Below, piece by piece: positions 48,001 to 61,966 of a stretch of 64,000 bases of DNA. A program made the translations under genes and the position numbers. How positions within the stretch are numbered: position 1 is the stretch's first letter; every line of letters starts with the position of its first letter. Source of the DNA: Azadirachta indica (taxonomy: Eukaryota > Streptophyta > Magnoliopsida > Sapindales > Meliaceae); NCBI GenBank assembly GCA_022749755.1, contig CM040444.1:14656274-14720273 (forward strand). The letters are read 5' to 3'. The notes below the pieces were generated by a model. The model made no database searches, was not told where the DNA came from, and was given only the letters and a program-made list of their open reading frames with translations.

Positions 48001-51000
48001 TTCTGGAGATTATACGATTCAGTAGCAATGGTGGCATTCTTAATGGTGGCACTAGTTTGACTGCCTCTAGAAGTGCTTTCAGTTGTGTGTTTGAATACTT
48101 GAAAACTCCAAACCTTATGCCATCTGTCTTCCAGTGTTTGAATGCAATTGTGCTTAGAGCATTTGAAACTGCAGTATCATGGCTGGTATGTATTCATCGC
48201 CTGAAGCTTCTGGAAAGATGCCCTTCTCTTTCTCTGATACCTCATGCAGTGGAGATTTATTCTTTTGTTGGGGTGGGGTGGGGGGGTGGTGTGGTCATGT
48301 AGGTTACTTAAGTCAAGCTGTTAGAATTATTTACGTGAATTGATTCATTTTATTATCTCTTCATATGAGTCAGTCACATCATGTGTCAAAACACATTCTC
48401 TGATTGAAGCTCACCATTTTTGTTGGTTGTTAGGATTTAAATTTGCATACCATTTATGCCCTGTTTCTGTTCAGTGGATTGGGAGGATTCTGCCCCATAA
48501 TTGTTGTAGTACTCTCTGAGGCTGCATTAGGTTTTCTGAGGCATACCTTTATCTCATGACTGATGCTCCAGTCAAGGCATGTTTAACTTTCTTCATTAAA
48601 TGTATATGCTGATTTGATGTGTTTTAATGTTTTCTATTTAAAATGTTTCTGTCCTTAATATGGTGATAGTCTAGTCTAATGTTTTATGAGCATCATCACT
48701 ACCATATCAATGGTCTTTGGTCCCTGTGGGTTATCATTGGATATTGTTTCTTCTATCGTTTGATTATATGTTATGTTTTCAATATGACACTACTAGATAG
48801 GATTTTTGTTTGATAAGATGGTGGTGAAATGTATGTTTTCTTATAAGTTTCTTGTATGCTTCTAAAATTTTTTCTAAATGTCTAAAGCAATTTAAGATTC
48901 TCAGTAATTTTTTTTATATTGAATTTATTTATATCCTTGTACAAATTATAATTGAAAGGGAATACAAGGCACATTATGCCTTGAGGCTTGCACCTCTCTT
49001 GGTCGTGCTCTGATGCACTGTTTGCCTTTTAGGTTTGCTAGGTAAAGCACCCATATTTTTCTGCATGAATTTTGTTTTGGTGACTATATATTTCTCTTCG
49101 GAAATGTGAATGAATGCAATAGTGTCAACCATGGATGGGTCCAGAGTGTTACAATGATTAATTCTTGTTGCATGAATGGATGCCCTCCTATATCAAAGTA
49201 TAGTATGTTCGAAATGCTTCGTCTCTTTTCCTGCTAGTATGATTTTGGTTACTGTTTTCTCTCTCTCTCTCTCTCTTGCTGTTGGGGCACTGCTGAGGTT
49301 TTGATATGGGTACAGGAAGATCGGATATCAGAAACAGGCAATGAGGCTGAGACCAAAGAATCTACTCTATTTGCTCATGCCAGTTTTCTCATAAAAAGCA
49401 TGTCACAGAGAGAGGAACACATTCGGGATATAGCGGTTAACTTGTTAACTCAGCTTAGAGATAAATTCCCTCAGGTAAAGTCATATCTGTATAATCTTGG
49501 CATTCATTAACAAATTAATTTCCATCTCATGGATGGTTGTCCATTTCTCTATGTGCATTTTGAAACAAGTGGAACTACATAATGCAGGTTTTGTGGAATT
49601 CGTCTTGTGTAGATTCCCTACTGTTTTCATTTGATAGTGGCACACCTTCTACTGTTATCAGTGATCCTGCTTGGGTTGCAACTGTTCGTTCTTTATACCA
49701 GAGATTTATTCGAGAATGGGTTATCATATCACTTTCATATGCTCCGTGCACCACCCAGGGCCTGCTTCAGGTGCTGACATTTTTTCTTTCTTTGTTTTTT
49801 TTCTTTTCTTCTGTGGAGGAAGCCAGCATAAGTTGATATGTTATTCTTTCTACCCTAACTGCCTGCCAAAAAAAAAAAAAAGAAAAAAAGAAAAACTTTG
49901 GTTGATCACATGATATTCCTACATATCAGTTTTTCTTATATTCTGGGAATTAGTCAGTTGGAATGGACTTTTCTACACCTAATGATGTTTCTGATTAAAC
50001 TATCAATTAATTATCTGTTGCGTTCTCTGTTGTCATTTATCTGCGAGACAGTTTGGTTCAAAAGTTTTTTAAACACATCATATTTTTCTAGAAGAAAGCA
50101 GAATGCCATGGAAAATTTGGAATATAATCTTACTTTCTTTCCTGCAACCCTTAGCCTGGTTGGTCCTTTCTGTTATGAATGATGTTATATAATACAAGCA
50201 GATAATGATGTGCAGTTATCTTTCCCAAATCTTCTGGAATTTTGTTTAGCTTTGTGTTGTGATGGAAAACCTCGTATTATTCCTTTTTCCAATACATTTG
50301 AATCTTTTCTTGTCATGGATGCTCAGTTATTTTCACTGAACCATCTGGAATTCTGTTTACTTTTAGAATAATCTCTAGTTCCACCTAACTTTATACGCTG
50401 TTTTCACAATCATTATTGCTACTGTTGTTCTCAGATTTATTTGATTAGTTGATGTAGTATTATTCCTCTTTTCATGGTTCCGAATTTTTACTTCAGGAAA
50501 AGCTTTGTAAAGCAAATACATGGCAGAGAGCACAGCCAACAACTGATGTGGTTTCTCTTTTGTCTGAAATACGGATTGGTACTGGCAAAAATGATTGTTG
50601 GCCGGGTATACGAACAGCTAACTTTCCTGCAGTCATAGCTGCAGCAGCTGCAGCATCAGGAGCAAACAACTTAAAAGCAACTGAAGCTTTCAATTTGGAG
50701 GTGCTCAGCACTGGTATTGTTAGTGCAACAGTTAAGTGCAACCACGCTGGAGAAATCGCTGGCATGAGAAGGTTGTATAACAGCATTGGTGGATTTCAAT
50801 CTGGTGCCACAGCAACAGGTGGTTTTGGGCTTGGTAGTGGCTTTCAGAAGTTGATATCTGGAGCTTTTTCTCAACAGCCACAGACAGAGGATGATTCTTT
50901 TAATGAGATGTTGCTATCCAGATTTGTGCATCTCCTTCAACAATGTGTTAATGTTGCAGAGAAAGGTGGGGAAGTGGACAAGTCACAGTTTCGTGAAATT

Positions 51001-51635
51001 TGTTCTCAGGCAACTGCCTTGCTTCTTTCTAATCTGGTAATGATTTAATCATCATTTTCATTCCTCTACTTTATTGGTATCAACAATTATTTTCTCATCC
51101 ACTTTTTGTTTCTTATGATTTTTTTAACCTTTGTTGTGCCAGGATTCTAATTCAAAATCAAATGTAGAGGGCTTTGCGCAACTTCTACGACTTCTTTGTT
51201 GGTGTCCAGCTTATATTTCCACCCCTGATGCAATGGAAACTGGTGTTTTTATTTGGACTTGGTTAGTGTCTGCTGCACCCCAACTGGGTTCCCTAGTCCT
51301 TGCTGAGCTTGTTGATGCATGGTTATGGACAATTGATACAAAGCGAGGTCTCTTTGCCACTGATGTGAGATACTCTGGACCTGCTGCCAAATTGAGGCCT
51401 CATCTTGCACCTGGGGAACCAGAGGCACATCCTGAAGTTGATCCTGTTGAACAAATAATTGCTCATAGACTATGGCTTGGTTTTTTTATTGACCGCTTTG
51501 AGGTTAGGTTTTATTGGATTATTCAATACCTTTCCATTTTAGGATGCCATCTATAAATTCCACTCAGTAGCTCATACTTCTGTTAGATCTGTGTGGAAAG
51601 TTTGTTTGCATATGCCATTACTGTGTTCTTGGTTG

Positions 51636-51672
<37 letters not shown>

Positions 51673-54600
51673 TGTTTTTGCCCTTGGTTGTCCATCTAGT
51701 CATTCAGATGTCTGACAGATCTGGTTCTTTGTTGGGTAATGCCAAAGGTGGTCATAATAGCAGTGAAAAGCTGTGTAGTTTTTGAAAGTTGTTTTCTCAT
51801 CAATACATGATATACTTTATATATCTAACATAACTTGGTCTAAATCTTAATAAATGAAATGATGAAATTTGGTGTTTTTAAATTTTCTGGATCCTGTTGT
51901 TGCTGTTTTGTCTTCAAATAATTAGCTTTAACCATCCCATAATTATCAGAAGACTCAATCCCCAAAACAGTGCAAGGATCACCAGTAGTTCATTTTAAAC
52001 AGTTTTCTTATATAAGGTGTATATTTTAATTCAGTTTTGCTCTATTTCTTTTTTAATGATCTCTCTTTCTCTTTCTCTCACTCTCTCTACTCACACGGTG
52101 TAATTCTTTATTCTACCAAGCCAAAGAGGTAACCTCCATTCTTAATCTTGTTTGGTTGCACAGGTAGTTCGACACAATAGTGTTGAGCAACTCTTGCTCC
52201 TTGGTCGGATGTTACAAGGGACCACAAAACTCCCATGGAACTTTTCACGCCATCCTGCAGCTACTGGTACTTTTTTCACTCTCATGCTTCTTGGACTGAA
52301 GTTCTGCTCATGCCAGAATCAGGGCAATCTGCATAAATTCAAATCAGGACTTCAACTTCTGGAAGATCGCATTTACAGGTTAGTGCAAATTAATTATATG
52401 CCTTTCTGGTGCATATTATTGTTATGTTCCATTGATTTTTCTTTTTTGGGTTGATTAAACTCTGAATGTTTTGTTTCTTTGCCAAATAGGATCATCATAA
52501 ATGTACCCATACTTCTCTCTCACTCTCTAATCTGAATGAGGACGAGAGGTTCCTTACAATTTTAGTAATGGTGATAACTTATAATTTGTTCCATTTAACA
52601 TTCCTGCTGTGGAGCTTGAAAATGTTTTAATGGGTTGCAGCATGCAAACCTTACAGATCATGCAAACCTTGCAGCTCCATCTGTCTTAAATCTGTAGAAA
52701 AAGAGATCATGCAAACCTTACATTGGTTTGGTTAAATTAAAATTTGAGAGTCCTGAAACATTAAATACTGTGTATGCACACCTTGCTGTTTAAGCATTGC
52801 ACATGAAAGACAATCTTTCGGTTTATCTACCCTAGTAATTGTTTCTAGTAATCGATTCTCCCTCACACCAATCTTGGAGGGGAGCTTTCTATAATATTTG
52901 TTTGTGCATAGGGTGGAGTAGGACTTTGGTGTGTGGAAATGTTTAAAAAAAAAAAAAAGAATAAGAAAGAATTATAACTTACCTTTGGTCCATGTTACAG
53001 GGCCTCTCTTGGCTGGTTTGCCTATGAGCCTGAATGGTGTGACACAAGTTATATGAACTACGCCCAGAGCGAGGCTCAGGCTATGTCTTTGTTTGTTCAC
53101 CATCTTTCAAATGAGCGAGCAGATAATCCTCAACCTGATGCAAAGGGACGGGGGCGTGAGAATGGTAGCACTTTGGTTGATGCGGTAAGCTGTTTATATT
53201 TGCAATACGTGGAATTTAAAGAAGTTAACAGTTTCTACTCATGATTTTTTCTATTTAGAAATGATATGTCCATAGTGTTCTTTTATGTAAATTTTTGTGG
53301 TCATTGTAACTGTGGGAGCTGTTTACCCAACTTGTTACTAAATTTTCTTAGATATTTTTCAGAATGATCAGTATCACCCTGTCTGGGGCAAAATAGAAAA
53401 TTATGCTGTGGGAAGGGAAAAACGGAAGCAGCTTCTTTTGATGATATGTCAGCATGAGGCTGATAGGCTTGATGTTTGGGCCCAACCTATGACCTCAAAG
53501 TAATCTTTCATTCTTTTGCAGAATTTATTAAGCATGTTGAATAAGTCTTTTCTCTCATCGTTTTTTTTCTTTTTCTCTTCTCTCTCTCTACCTCTCCTTT
53601 AAGGTCTATTTGTTGTACTAGTAATTAGATGTGGGTATTAATTGTTTGGTTTTAATATTCTGTTTATTTTCAGAGAGACTATATCTTCCAAGCCTAAAAT
53701 TAGCTCAGAGAAGTGGATTGAATATGCTAGGATTGCTTTCTCAGTCGATCCTAGGATTGCTTTGTCCTTGGCATTGAGGTTCCCAGCAAATGCTACTTTG
53801 AAGGCTGAAGTAACTCAACTGGTTCAGGTAAGTTTTTGATGTTAATACGAGATCATTTTGGCCATCTGATAGTTCCCATCTGAAACTATTGTCTTTGTGG
53901 CTGTTATATTGATAATGATGATTTGTGAGAAAAAGATGTGTGAATAAATTTTGGAAGCATACATTCAAGAAATGGCTGTGGGAAGTATTGAACCATTTTA
54001 AAGCAGAAAGGTTCAACTTTTCAAATACCGATGCATAAGGATTTGGGTGGGTTTATTTTGTTACAAAATGCTGTCTGATTGATGGCAATGTTTTCTTCCC
54101 TTATTATATGTTTTTTTGAGTTTTCTGGTTGCACAATCCTAATATTGAACAGTGCCGATAATTTATTGCGTGAAGCGTTCTTGATGTAATATTCTTTCTC
54201 TTATCTGATATCTGTGCATTCCTCACAGAACACCCAAGAATGTTCTTCTAATTCATTCATTCTGCTTTCATTCTTTTGTCCCCTCCGCTCTCTCTCTCTT
54301 TCTCTCTCTCTCTCTTGTTATGAGTGATTGGTGGTGGGGTGAGGAACTGGGATGTTGGTGGCAGAATTCTTTATGAGAAAACAATACATGGCTATTATAA
54401 AATTAGGATTGGTAATATGTTTTGTCTATTTGATGTTAGAAGTTGAAAATTCTTTTCTATGATGTCTATTTTGTTCCAAATCCAGAAGGGATAAAGAACC
54501 ATTCATTTGTTGCCTAAGATCATAATAAGATAGTTCTGTATCTTAATCTTAATATGATTCTTAGAGTGAAACAAATGACTTTCTAATTGTGTGCGAAAAT

Positions 54601-57600
54601 GAAAAGGGAAGATTTATCACAAAGTTCATTGGTTATACCAAGAGTTTTTGTCATGTTTCATGAATTGTCTTGATTTTCCCCGGTGGCTTCTTGCAGTTGC
54701 ATTTATTGGACCTTCGCTGTATACCTGAAGCATTGCCATATTTTGTCACTCCAAGGGCAGTTGACGAAGATTCAGCTCTTCTGCAACAATTACCACACTG
54801 GGCAGCTTGTTCAATTACACAAGCTCTAGAGTTCCTTAGCCCAGCATATAAGGGTCATCCACGTGTAATGGCATATGTGCTTAGGGTATTGGAGTCCTAT
54901 CCTCCTGAACAAGTGACCTTCTTCATGCCACAGCTAGTTCAGGCTCTGCGATACGATAATGGGGTGAGTTATATAATGGAAATGTTAGTATTTGTGTTAC
55001 TTTTATATCTTGTACATTATAATGGGAACTGTGACCCTGCTAAGTCGATTGATTCTTCTTTATTTGATGACATGTTTTCATCTCGGATTTGCCATATCAA
55101 ACTATGTTGAACTTTTATCTTTTTGCTTTACCAAAAGATTTGTTAACAGAGAGAGAATAGAAAATGTGGAGGCTACATTGTTACTATGTTGTTATATGTT
55201 ACTAATATCTAATAGAACACATAACCAATGGCAAACAAGGGAAATTAACTCAGTGACAACAGGACTCTGATCAGCACTAGCTTATGGCACCCTAGATGTT
55301 CCTGTTTTAGCTTTAACAGACTGTATCTGCTCATACATGTCCAAACTTCTTATTTTATTTTAATATTGTCCAATTGGAAACACTGAAACTTGTACTAATA
55401 ATGAAAGATCAATTTAGTTTCAGATGTGATGTGAACCAGATGCCAACCAAAAAATTTAAACACTGTATGGAGGGGAAGCTAAAGCTATATAAAAGAGCCA
55501 AAAGAGATGCTGGAATAGTCCACAAATATATTCATCTACCCCTAGAAAAGTACATCAGTTTTTTGTAGGATAGACTCTGGTTACTTGCCTTACTTTGGGC
55601 CTCTTAATGTTACTAAGTATGTAAAGATTCTTCTTTCTTCTTCATTCATATAAATTGGGAAGGGGTCTTCGGTTGATTTTGTCAATTTTGGGTCTCTTTC
55701 GTTTATTTTTCCGGGTCTTGTAATCTATAGATCCCATACTTTTATTTTTGATGGCTCATAGGTTTTAATTGTATAGATTTTTTTGTGATCTTTAGAGGCT
55801 GTTCTTGGTGGACCTTTTATTCACATCTTTTTTCATCTCTCTTCTTGTACAAGTTTCTTTGTTTCCTACAGAAAAAAAGGAAAAAAAAGTGAAGAAAGCA
55901 TGAATCTTGAAATTCCTTTGAATTCAAAGGCCAATGTAAAGCAAGAAGGCAAACTCAGTCCCAAAAAATCATTATAATTTTGTTCTCTTTTTCCTGAACA
56001 GTCCGATTGTTAATTTCAGTCCTTATCACAAGTATTAGTTCATAAACTATACTGCAGATCTCCAAAAGAGTTTTGGCTTTTCTCCTTTTCTCAAATGCAA
56101 ACAGATCTAAATAGTCTCAGGAACCCAGGATGGCCCAACAGATCCTTAGCTTCTTTACCTAATCTATCCAATAATCTCGAAGCTGCCTCACCATGAAGAA
56201 AGAGTTGATTGGAAGTCTTCACTTTTTCTGCACATTACTTGAATTTTAGAAGGAACGCTCACCTTTCAACAAAAGTCTTCAGTCAACCACCCAAAAGAAG
56301 ATTTGCAAGAATGTACAATCAAAGATTCTAAATTCCAAGCTCTTCTATCTTTCATCTATAACAAGATTTTCTTACAACACCACAAGAGTTGCAAATCTTG
56401 AATTTTCCTTCTCTCTGAAGCTTCTTTCGAAATTGAAGTTCTGATTCCAATTCAAATATGGGGGAGAATTAATAAGAAAAGAATTAATAGATTGAATTTC
56501 TGGTGGGGCAAAGTCTATAAGTATGAGGAAAATGTTTGCACTCCAGGAATTCTCCTTGCCAAACATCCTCTCAAAATCAAATATTATTTTCCATTTCTCA
56601 TGGCTAAGTTATAAGGAAAGAATTGTTTTCCTTAGAGATAGCTCATCCAGTGTAACCTGACTAATATGCCTCCATAACTTCCATTTGGGAGAAGAGATTG
56701 GTATTTGGGTGTTTAATGGGTATGGTTGAGGTTAGGTTGATAAACATTATAGAATCACAGAATAAATTAGATTTGTTATGCCTGATTACTGTCTTTATCT
56801 ATGAGCATAGATTATGTTGAATATATTTAATTTGTTCTTTGTAACTTTGCAGGGATTAGTGGAAGGTTATTTACTTAGAGCAGCTCAAAGAAGTGATATA
56901 TTTGCACATATCCTTATATGGCATTTACAGGTGTGGGGGTATTTATATATTAATGTGACTTGAAGTCCTGCAATTATTATACATTCAATGAATTTACATG
57001 GAATATACGATGTCATTAATTTGGTGTAAGTTACTTTTATATATTGTTCATGAGTTTATTTACGGCAGGGTGAGACGTCTGTACCAGAATCTGGGAAAGA
57101 TGCCAACTCTGGGAAGGTATGTTCATCGAGGTGCTCTCTCTTTTATCAAGTCAAGAAGAACTCATCTATCCTTGGATGATAAGAACTTTTCGTTAATTAT
57201 AGAATGAATTGATATATGAATGATCAGAAAGCTCATTGATACATGAATGACAAGAACTTTTGTTGTAGTGTCATAGAAGTCTCTTGAAAAAGGTTCACTG
57301 TATTATTTTGATATAGATATTGATGTAGGTTGAAAGTTAACGGAAACATATTGGCCAAAAACGTCTAAACTGTGAAAGTACAAGATTCTTTTTAGTATTT
57401 ATATGAAGAGCTAATTACTCATTCTTAATGTCTTATGCTAATAAATCATATGGTCCAACATTAACATATAAATTTTGCCATGGTGGGGAAAAATTGACTT
57501 ATGCTGATGATCTATATTTTATTTAGAAACTATTAGAACTTACTTTGATTTGGAGATATGAATGATTTGGTTTAAGGTTAAGATGTTAAGTATCATGAAG

Positions 57601-60600
57601 AGGAGGTCACTATTTTTTCTATAAGCTGGAGATAAGAAAAGCAAGATCAAGTTTATGAAAATTGTTAAAAACATGTCTCTTAGATCTTCTAATATCCCAA
57701 AATATGCAAGCCTCATTAGCAACTATGTTCCTCATGAAACAATGGTGTATAATTAGTCGGAATTGTTATGTAATACTCATCCGTTGATATGAAGTATATA
57801 TCTTCTATACTTATGTGAAATTGCAACATGCAGGATAGCTGTCTCTTGTGGAACATATATTTTAAAGGCAAAATTGTTTATTTAGGGATAAACTCTTGGA
57901 TTTGTAGCAGATGAGTCTTGTGGCCAGTGGCTAAGTCATTCTTGTTGCAGTAATCAGGGACATTGTTGATACTTTACATTACAACCCTTGTCTAATCATG
58001 CTTGACCTGTTCAGTAACTCATTGCAACTGCAAAATATGCAATGGGTTACGTGAAATTAGAAATTTAAATGAATTACTTGGCAATGATTGTAAGATAGGT
58101 AGGACTTACTTATTTTCTTCACATGCTGCGGGATAACCAATAAGTGAACCTAGGTGGGTGTGCCACTAGGATTTTAGGAAAGCCCATTCCAGTTTTGATT
58201 TGCTACTACATTTGTGGATAATGGGCTGCGTGGAGATCTTACATCAGGCCTCTCTCTATAATGTTGTTTTGTAATATTGATCAGTGTAATTTATGAGTTA
58301 TAACTTTCTTGGTTTGTCTGATTCTATTCACTGAAAGACAGCAGGAGGATAAAAGTTAGATACTGTAGCAAATTTATATTCTTCACATATTAACTTGTAA
58401 GCTCTGGCGTGATATGTTGCAGTGGTGGTGCATGATGATGATGGTATGTGAACACTTTGTCCATTTTATGAGATCAATAGCGACACCATCATAAAATATT
58501 ATGGTTCCATGTTGTACTTTGTTAGTATAAGCTCACCGTCTTTCATTGCTTCTATCTGAGATCTGTTTGCTGGATTTTTCATCTACAAATAGCAAACTTT
58601 GTAGAAAGGCTCTTAATGTTTCTGTTGGATGTCAAAGCTTTTTCTGTAATCTGTTATTCATGCTCTTATAACTTTCTCTAAATGCTATTATTTCAGAGTA
58701 ATTCGTTTCAAGCAATGTTGCCCACTGTTCGGCAGCATATTATTGATGGTTTCAGTCCCAAGGCACTTGACTTGTTTCAAAGAGAATTTGACTTCTTTGA
58801 TAAAGTTACAAATATTTCTGGTGTACTCTTTCCACTTCCCAAGGAAGAAAGACGAGCCGGTATCAGGAGGTATACTCATGTGAACCATAGCTCACGTATT
58901 CTTTATTTTTTGTTAAGTAGTTGAACTTGGGTCTTTAACCTGCTTGCTACAACAGGGAATTGGAAAAAATTGAAGTAGAAGGAGATGACCTTTATTTACC
59001 GACTGCTCCTAACAAGCTTGTCAGGGGTATTAGGGTGGATAGTGGTATACCATTACAATCGGCAGCCAAAGTTCCTATCATGATCACATTTAATGTAGTT
59101 GATCGGGATGGTGATCATAGGAATGTGATGCCCCAAGCTTGCATTTTTAAGGTAAGCTTGTGCATATGTTCTTGTGTATGAACCATTGTGGGTTAGATGC
59201 AAAATCTGTTTTCAATATTCTGTGTAACATCTGTATCTCCTTTGGGTGTCTGCATATGAAAGATGATCAAGCGAAGCATATTGGTGGTTTATATAGTTTG
59301 TGCTTTATAGGAGTTCTACGGACTCTTTTTTGTATATAGAATTGGGCTTAGCCATAGTTTTTGTGAAGTTTTTTTTTCCTTTTCAGGCTTCTTGGACAGT
59401 TTATCCTTGTTTTGTGGACATCTTGCCCCTTATAAAGCTTTTTTATTACTAGAAATTGTCTTGTTTCTTAGCCAAAAGAGAAAAAGAAAGTAATATAATG
59501 TTCATGATTACGAGTACTAAGTTTTTTGAAGCACCAACTCAAGGAAACTATAAACAAAAATGCATATTTAGTCTTTAAATTGCTGCTTTGATAACTATTC
59601 CTGCTTTCTGATCTTTGTATTGATTGCATTTTCCTTATTCAAGGTTGGAGATGATTGTCGACAAGATGTTCTTGCGCTTCAAGTAATATCACTTCTTCGA
59701 GACATATTTGACGCAGTTGGACTTAATCTCTATCTGTTTCCATATGGTGTTCTTCCAACTGGTCCTGAGAAAGGCATAATTGAGGTGTGTTTTTACCTTC
59801 CTCGATAAAATGATAGGAGTATGCTTGTATCTGCTCTCCTTTGTTTTGAACATACATTTTTGTTTTAGTAATTGTACTGGTTTAACTTTTTCCTGTAAAT
59901 AAATTACTAGATTCAATTATGGATATATTTACAAGATTCAATTATGGATATTACACCATATTGGCAGACTCTCTGTTGGTTTTCTGTGGTCTACGCTGAG
60001 CGGCTTTTTTCTTTTCTTTTACTAGTTGTCTCTATTTTTTTTTTTAGTTTTTGAATTAAGCTGAGGTAAAATTCTCTTGTTCTCCATCTACCTTAACTCC
60101 TTTCCTTCAAGAAAAGAGCTTCTGCATTTGTGCATTTTCTTGCTAAAAGAATTCCAAGTATGCTGTCTGGTTTAGTTTTGTGGGAACTTACTTTGCATTT
60201 GCCGATTCAAAATCTTGTTTGTGAAACCTTCTTTTTTAAAAAAGAGAATAGTGTTTAGTAAATGGTATTTTCAAGATCACAGAACAAGTATAGTATCATC
60301 TATTGAAAATAGTTTTCCAGAAGTGAAAATAGAGAGAACACATTTCTTATTGTTTATGAAAAAATGAGTGAAGTAACTGTGTTAAGGAAAAATGGTTACA
60401 ATTTGTTCTCAAAATGCCTTTTCAAAAAAGCTACAAAGCAACCAAATTGTGATAGTATTGAATAAACTTTTCCTTTTACAGAATGATTTTTGAAAACACC
60501 AGGCCAAACAAGTTTTCAAACCTATTTGTCTTTAAGAACAGAAAAATGTTGTCAAAAACATAGCCAAACACTGACTTACTGATTTATATTAAGCCAGGAA

Positions 60601-61966
60601 ATTTAATTCGATTTGCCAGTGTTTATAGCCAGGTCATATGAACCAGATTTTCTGGCTTTGTACAAATCTGAGCATATCAAGAAAAGAAAATTGAGCTTTA
60701 CCTTCCAGTTCTACAGCATCACTTGCAAGCTCTAATTAAATTTTTTAAAAGTGATGGAAAATCTTTTTACAATTGGGACTCTTATTTCTTGACATAGCAA
60801 GTGTATCCTTCTTTTTTTTGCCTAATGTTTGAGATTCAAAGTATTCAGATAGAACAGCATCATCATTGCCGCAAGATATATTCCATTGAGTGGCTCAGAT
60901 CAGCTTTATCTGGCAATGCTTGTCTAGATATAATGCGTAGGCTTCTTCTCGTAATTCGGTTAGCTATCTTGCAGGTTGTACCCAATACTCGGAGCAGAAG
61001 TCAAATGGGTGAAACGACTGATGGTGGTTTGTATGAGATTTTCCAACAGGACTATGGGCCTGTTGGCTCTCCTAGTTTTGAAGCTGCACGTGAGAACTTT
61101 ATCATTAGCAGCGCTGGTTATGCAGTTGCAAGCCTGATACTCCAACCAAAGGATAGACACAACGGGAATCTTCTTTTTGATAAGTACGATTGCTCTCTCT
61201 TTCCCAATTTATTAAGTTAGATTTGTGAATTTTGATGGCTGTGGCAATCACAATGAACCTTTAAATATGTGCCAGGCCCAAATGACTTGTCAATTGCTTT
61301 ATTTCACTATCTATCAACAGATTCTCTGCAAAATTATGTAATTTCTGATGAAGATACCAAATAAATATATTCAACGCTATTATGAAGATACCAAATGAAT
61401 ATATTTAACTCGATTATAAATGTCAATGCAGCGTGGGGAGGCTTGTACATATTGATTTTGGTTTCATTTTGGAGACATCACCCGGTGGAAATATGCGTTT
61501 TGAGAGTGCAAACTTCAAGCTGAGCCATGAAATGACTCAGCTACTAGACCCATCTGGGGTCATGAAGAGTGATACTTGGCATCAATTTGTAAGGTAATGT
61601 TTGTTCTTGTAGTTTGTTTTTTATTTCGTTTTTTCTTTTTCCCTCTTTTCTGTGTTTGTGAACAAAATTTGTTGCTCAAGTTGATTGCATTGATGTGTTG
61701 TGAACAGCTTGTGCATCAAGGGGTACCTTGCTGCTCGCCGTTATATGGATGGAATCATCAATACAGTTTTGTTAATGCTGGACAGCGGATTACCTTGCTT
61801 TAGCAGGGGTGACCCTATTGGAAATCTTCGCAAGAGGTTCCATCCTGAGATGAGTGAACGTGAGGCTGCCATTTTCATGAAAAATGTGTGCACAGATGCC
61901 TACAACAAGTGGACTACTGCTGGCTATGATTTGATCCAGTATCTGCAGCAGGGGATTGAGAAGTAA
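42006..61966 (+). CDS. PI4KA1: Phosphatidylinositol 4-kinase alpha 1
   Basis: 26 exons join with consistent phase to 2016 residues (Arabidopsis At1g49340: about 2028). Exons: 42006-42935, 43450-43791, 43930-44091, 44604-44774, 44938-45096, 45195-45322, 45513-45819, 47199-47367, 47968-48185, 49316-49474, 49588-49770, 50497-51036, 51143-51502, 52164-52378, 53001-53184, 53363-53499, 53674-53827, 54697-54963, 56853-56930, 57069-57116, 58697-58869, 58956-59151, 59644-59784, 60975-61183, 61432-61593, 61708-61966. The N-terminus [20 protein letters not shown] opens a long helical scaffold. The PIK accessory domain lies at about 1500-1620 ([20 protein letters not shown]). The lipid-kinase domain fills the last 300 residues: Lys1760 in CIFKVGDD, catalytic Asp1867 in KDRHNGN, Asp1885 in HIDFG. 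It makes phosphatidylinositol 4-phosphate at the plasma membrane. No break seen. Confidence 0.96.
49258..49276. repeat. (CT)n microsatellite in PI4K intron 9
   Basis: About nine CT units, about 40 bases before the acceptor of exon 10. Confidence 0.9.
51637..51669. repeat. (CT)n microsatellite in PI4K intron 13
   Basis: About 16 CT units. Confidence 0.9.
61347..61417. repeat. Short tandem duplication in PI4K intron 24
   Basis: Two adjacent copies of about 35 bp starting GAAGATACCAAAT with a few differences, just before the exon 25 acceptor. Confidence 0.6.

Noticed and set aside
54992..55568. Plus-strand frames in PI4K intron 18
   Set aside because: They follow the exon 18 donor, have no PI4K similarity, and exon 18 joins exon 19 in phase without them.
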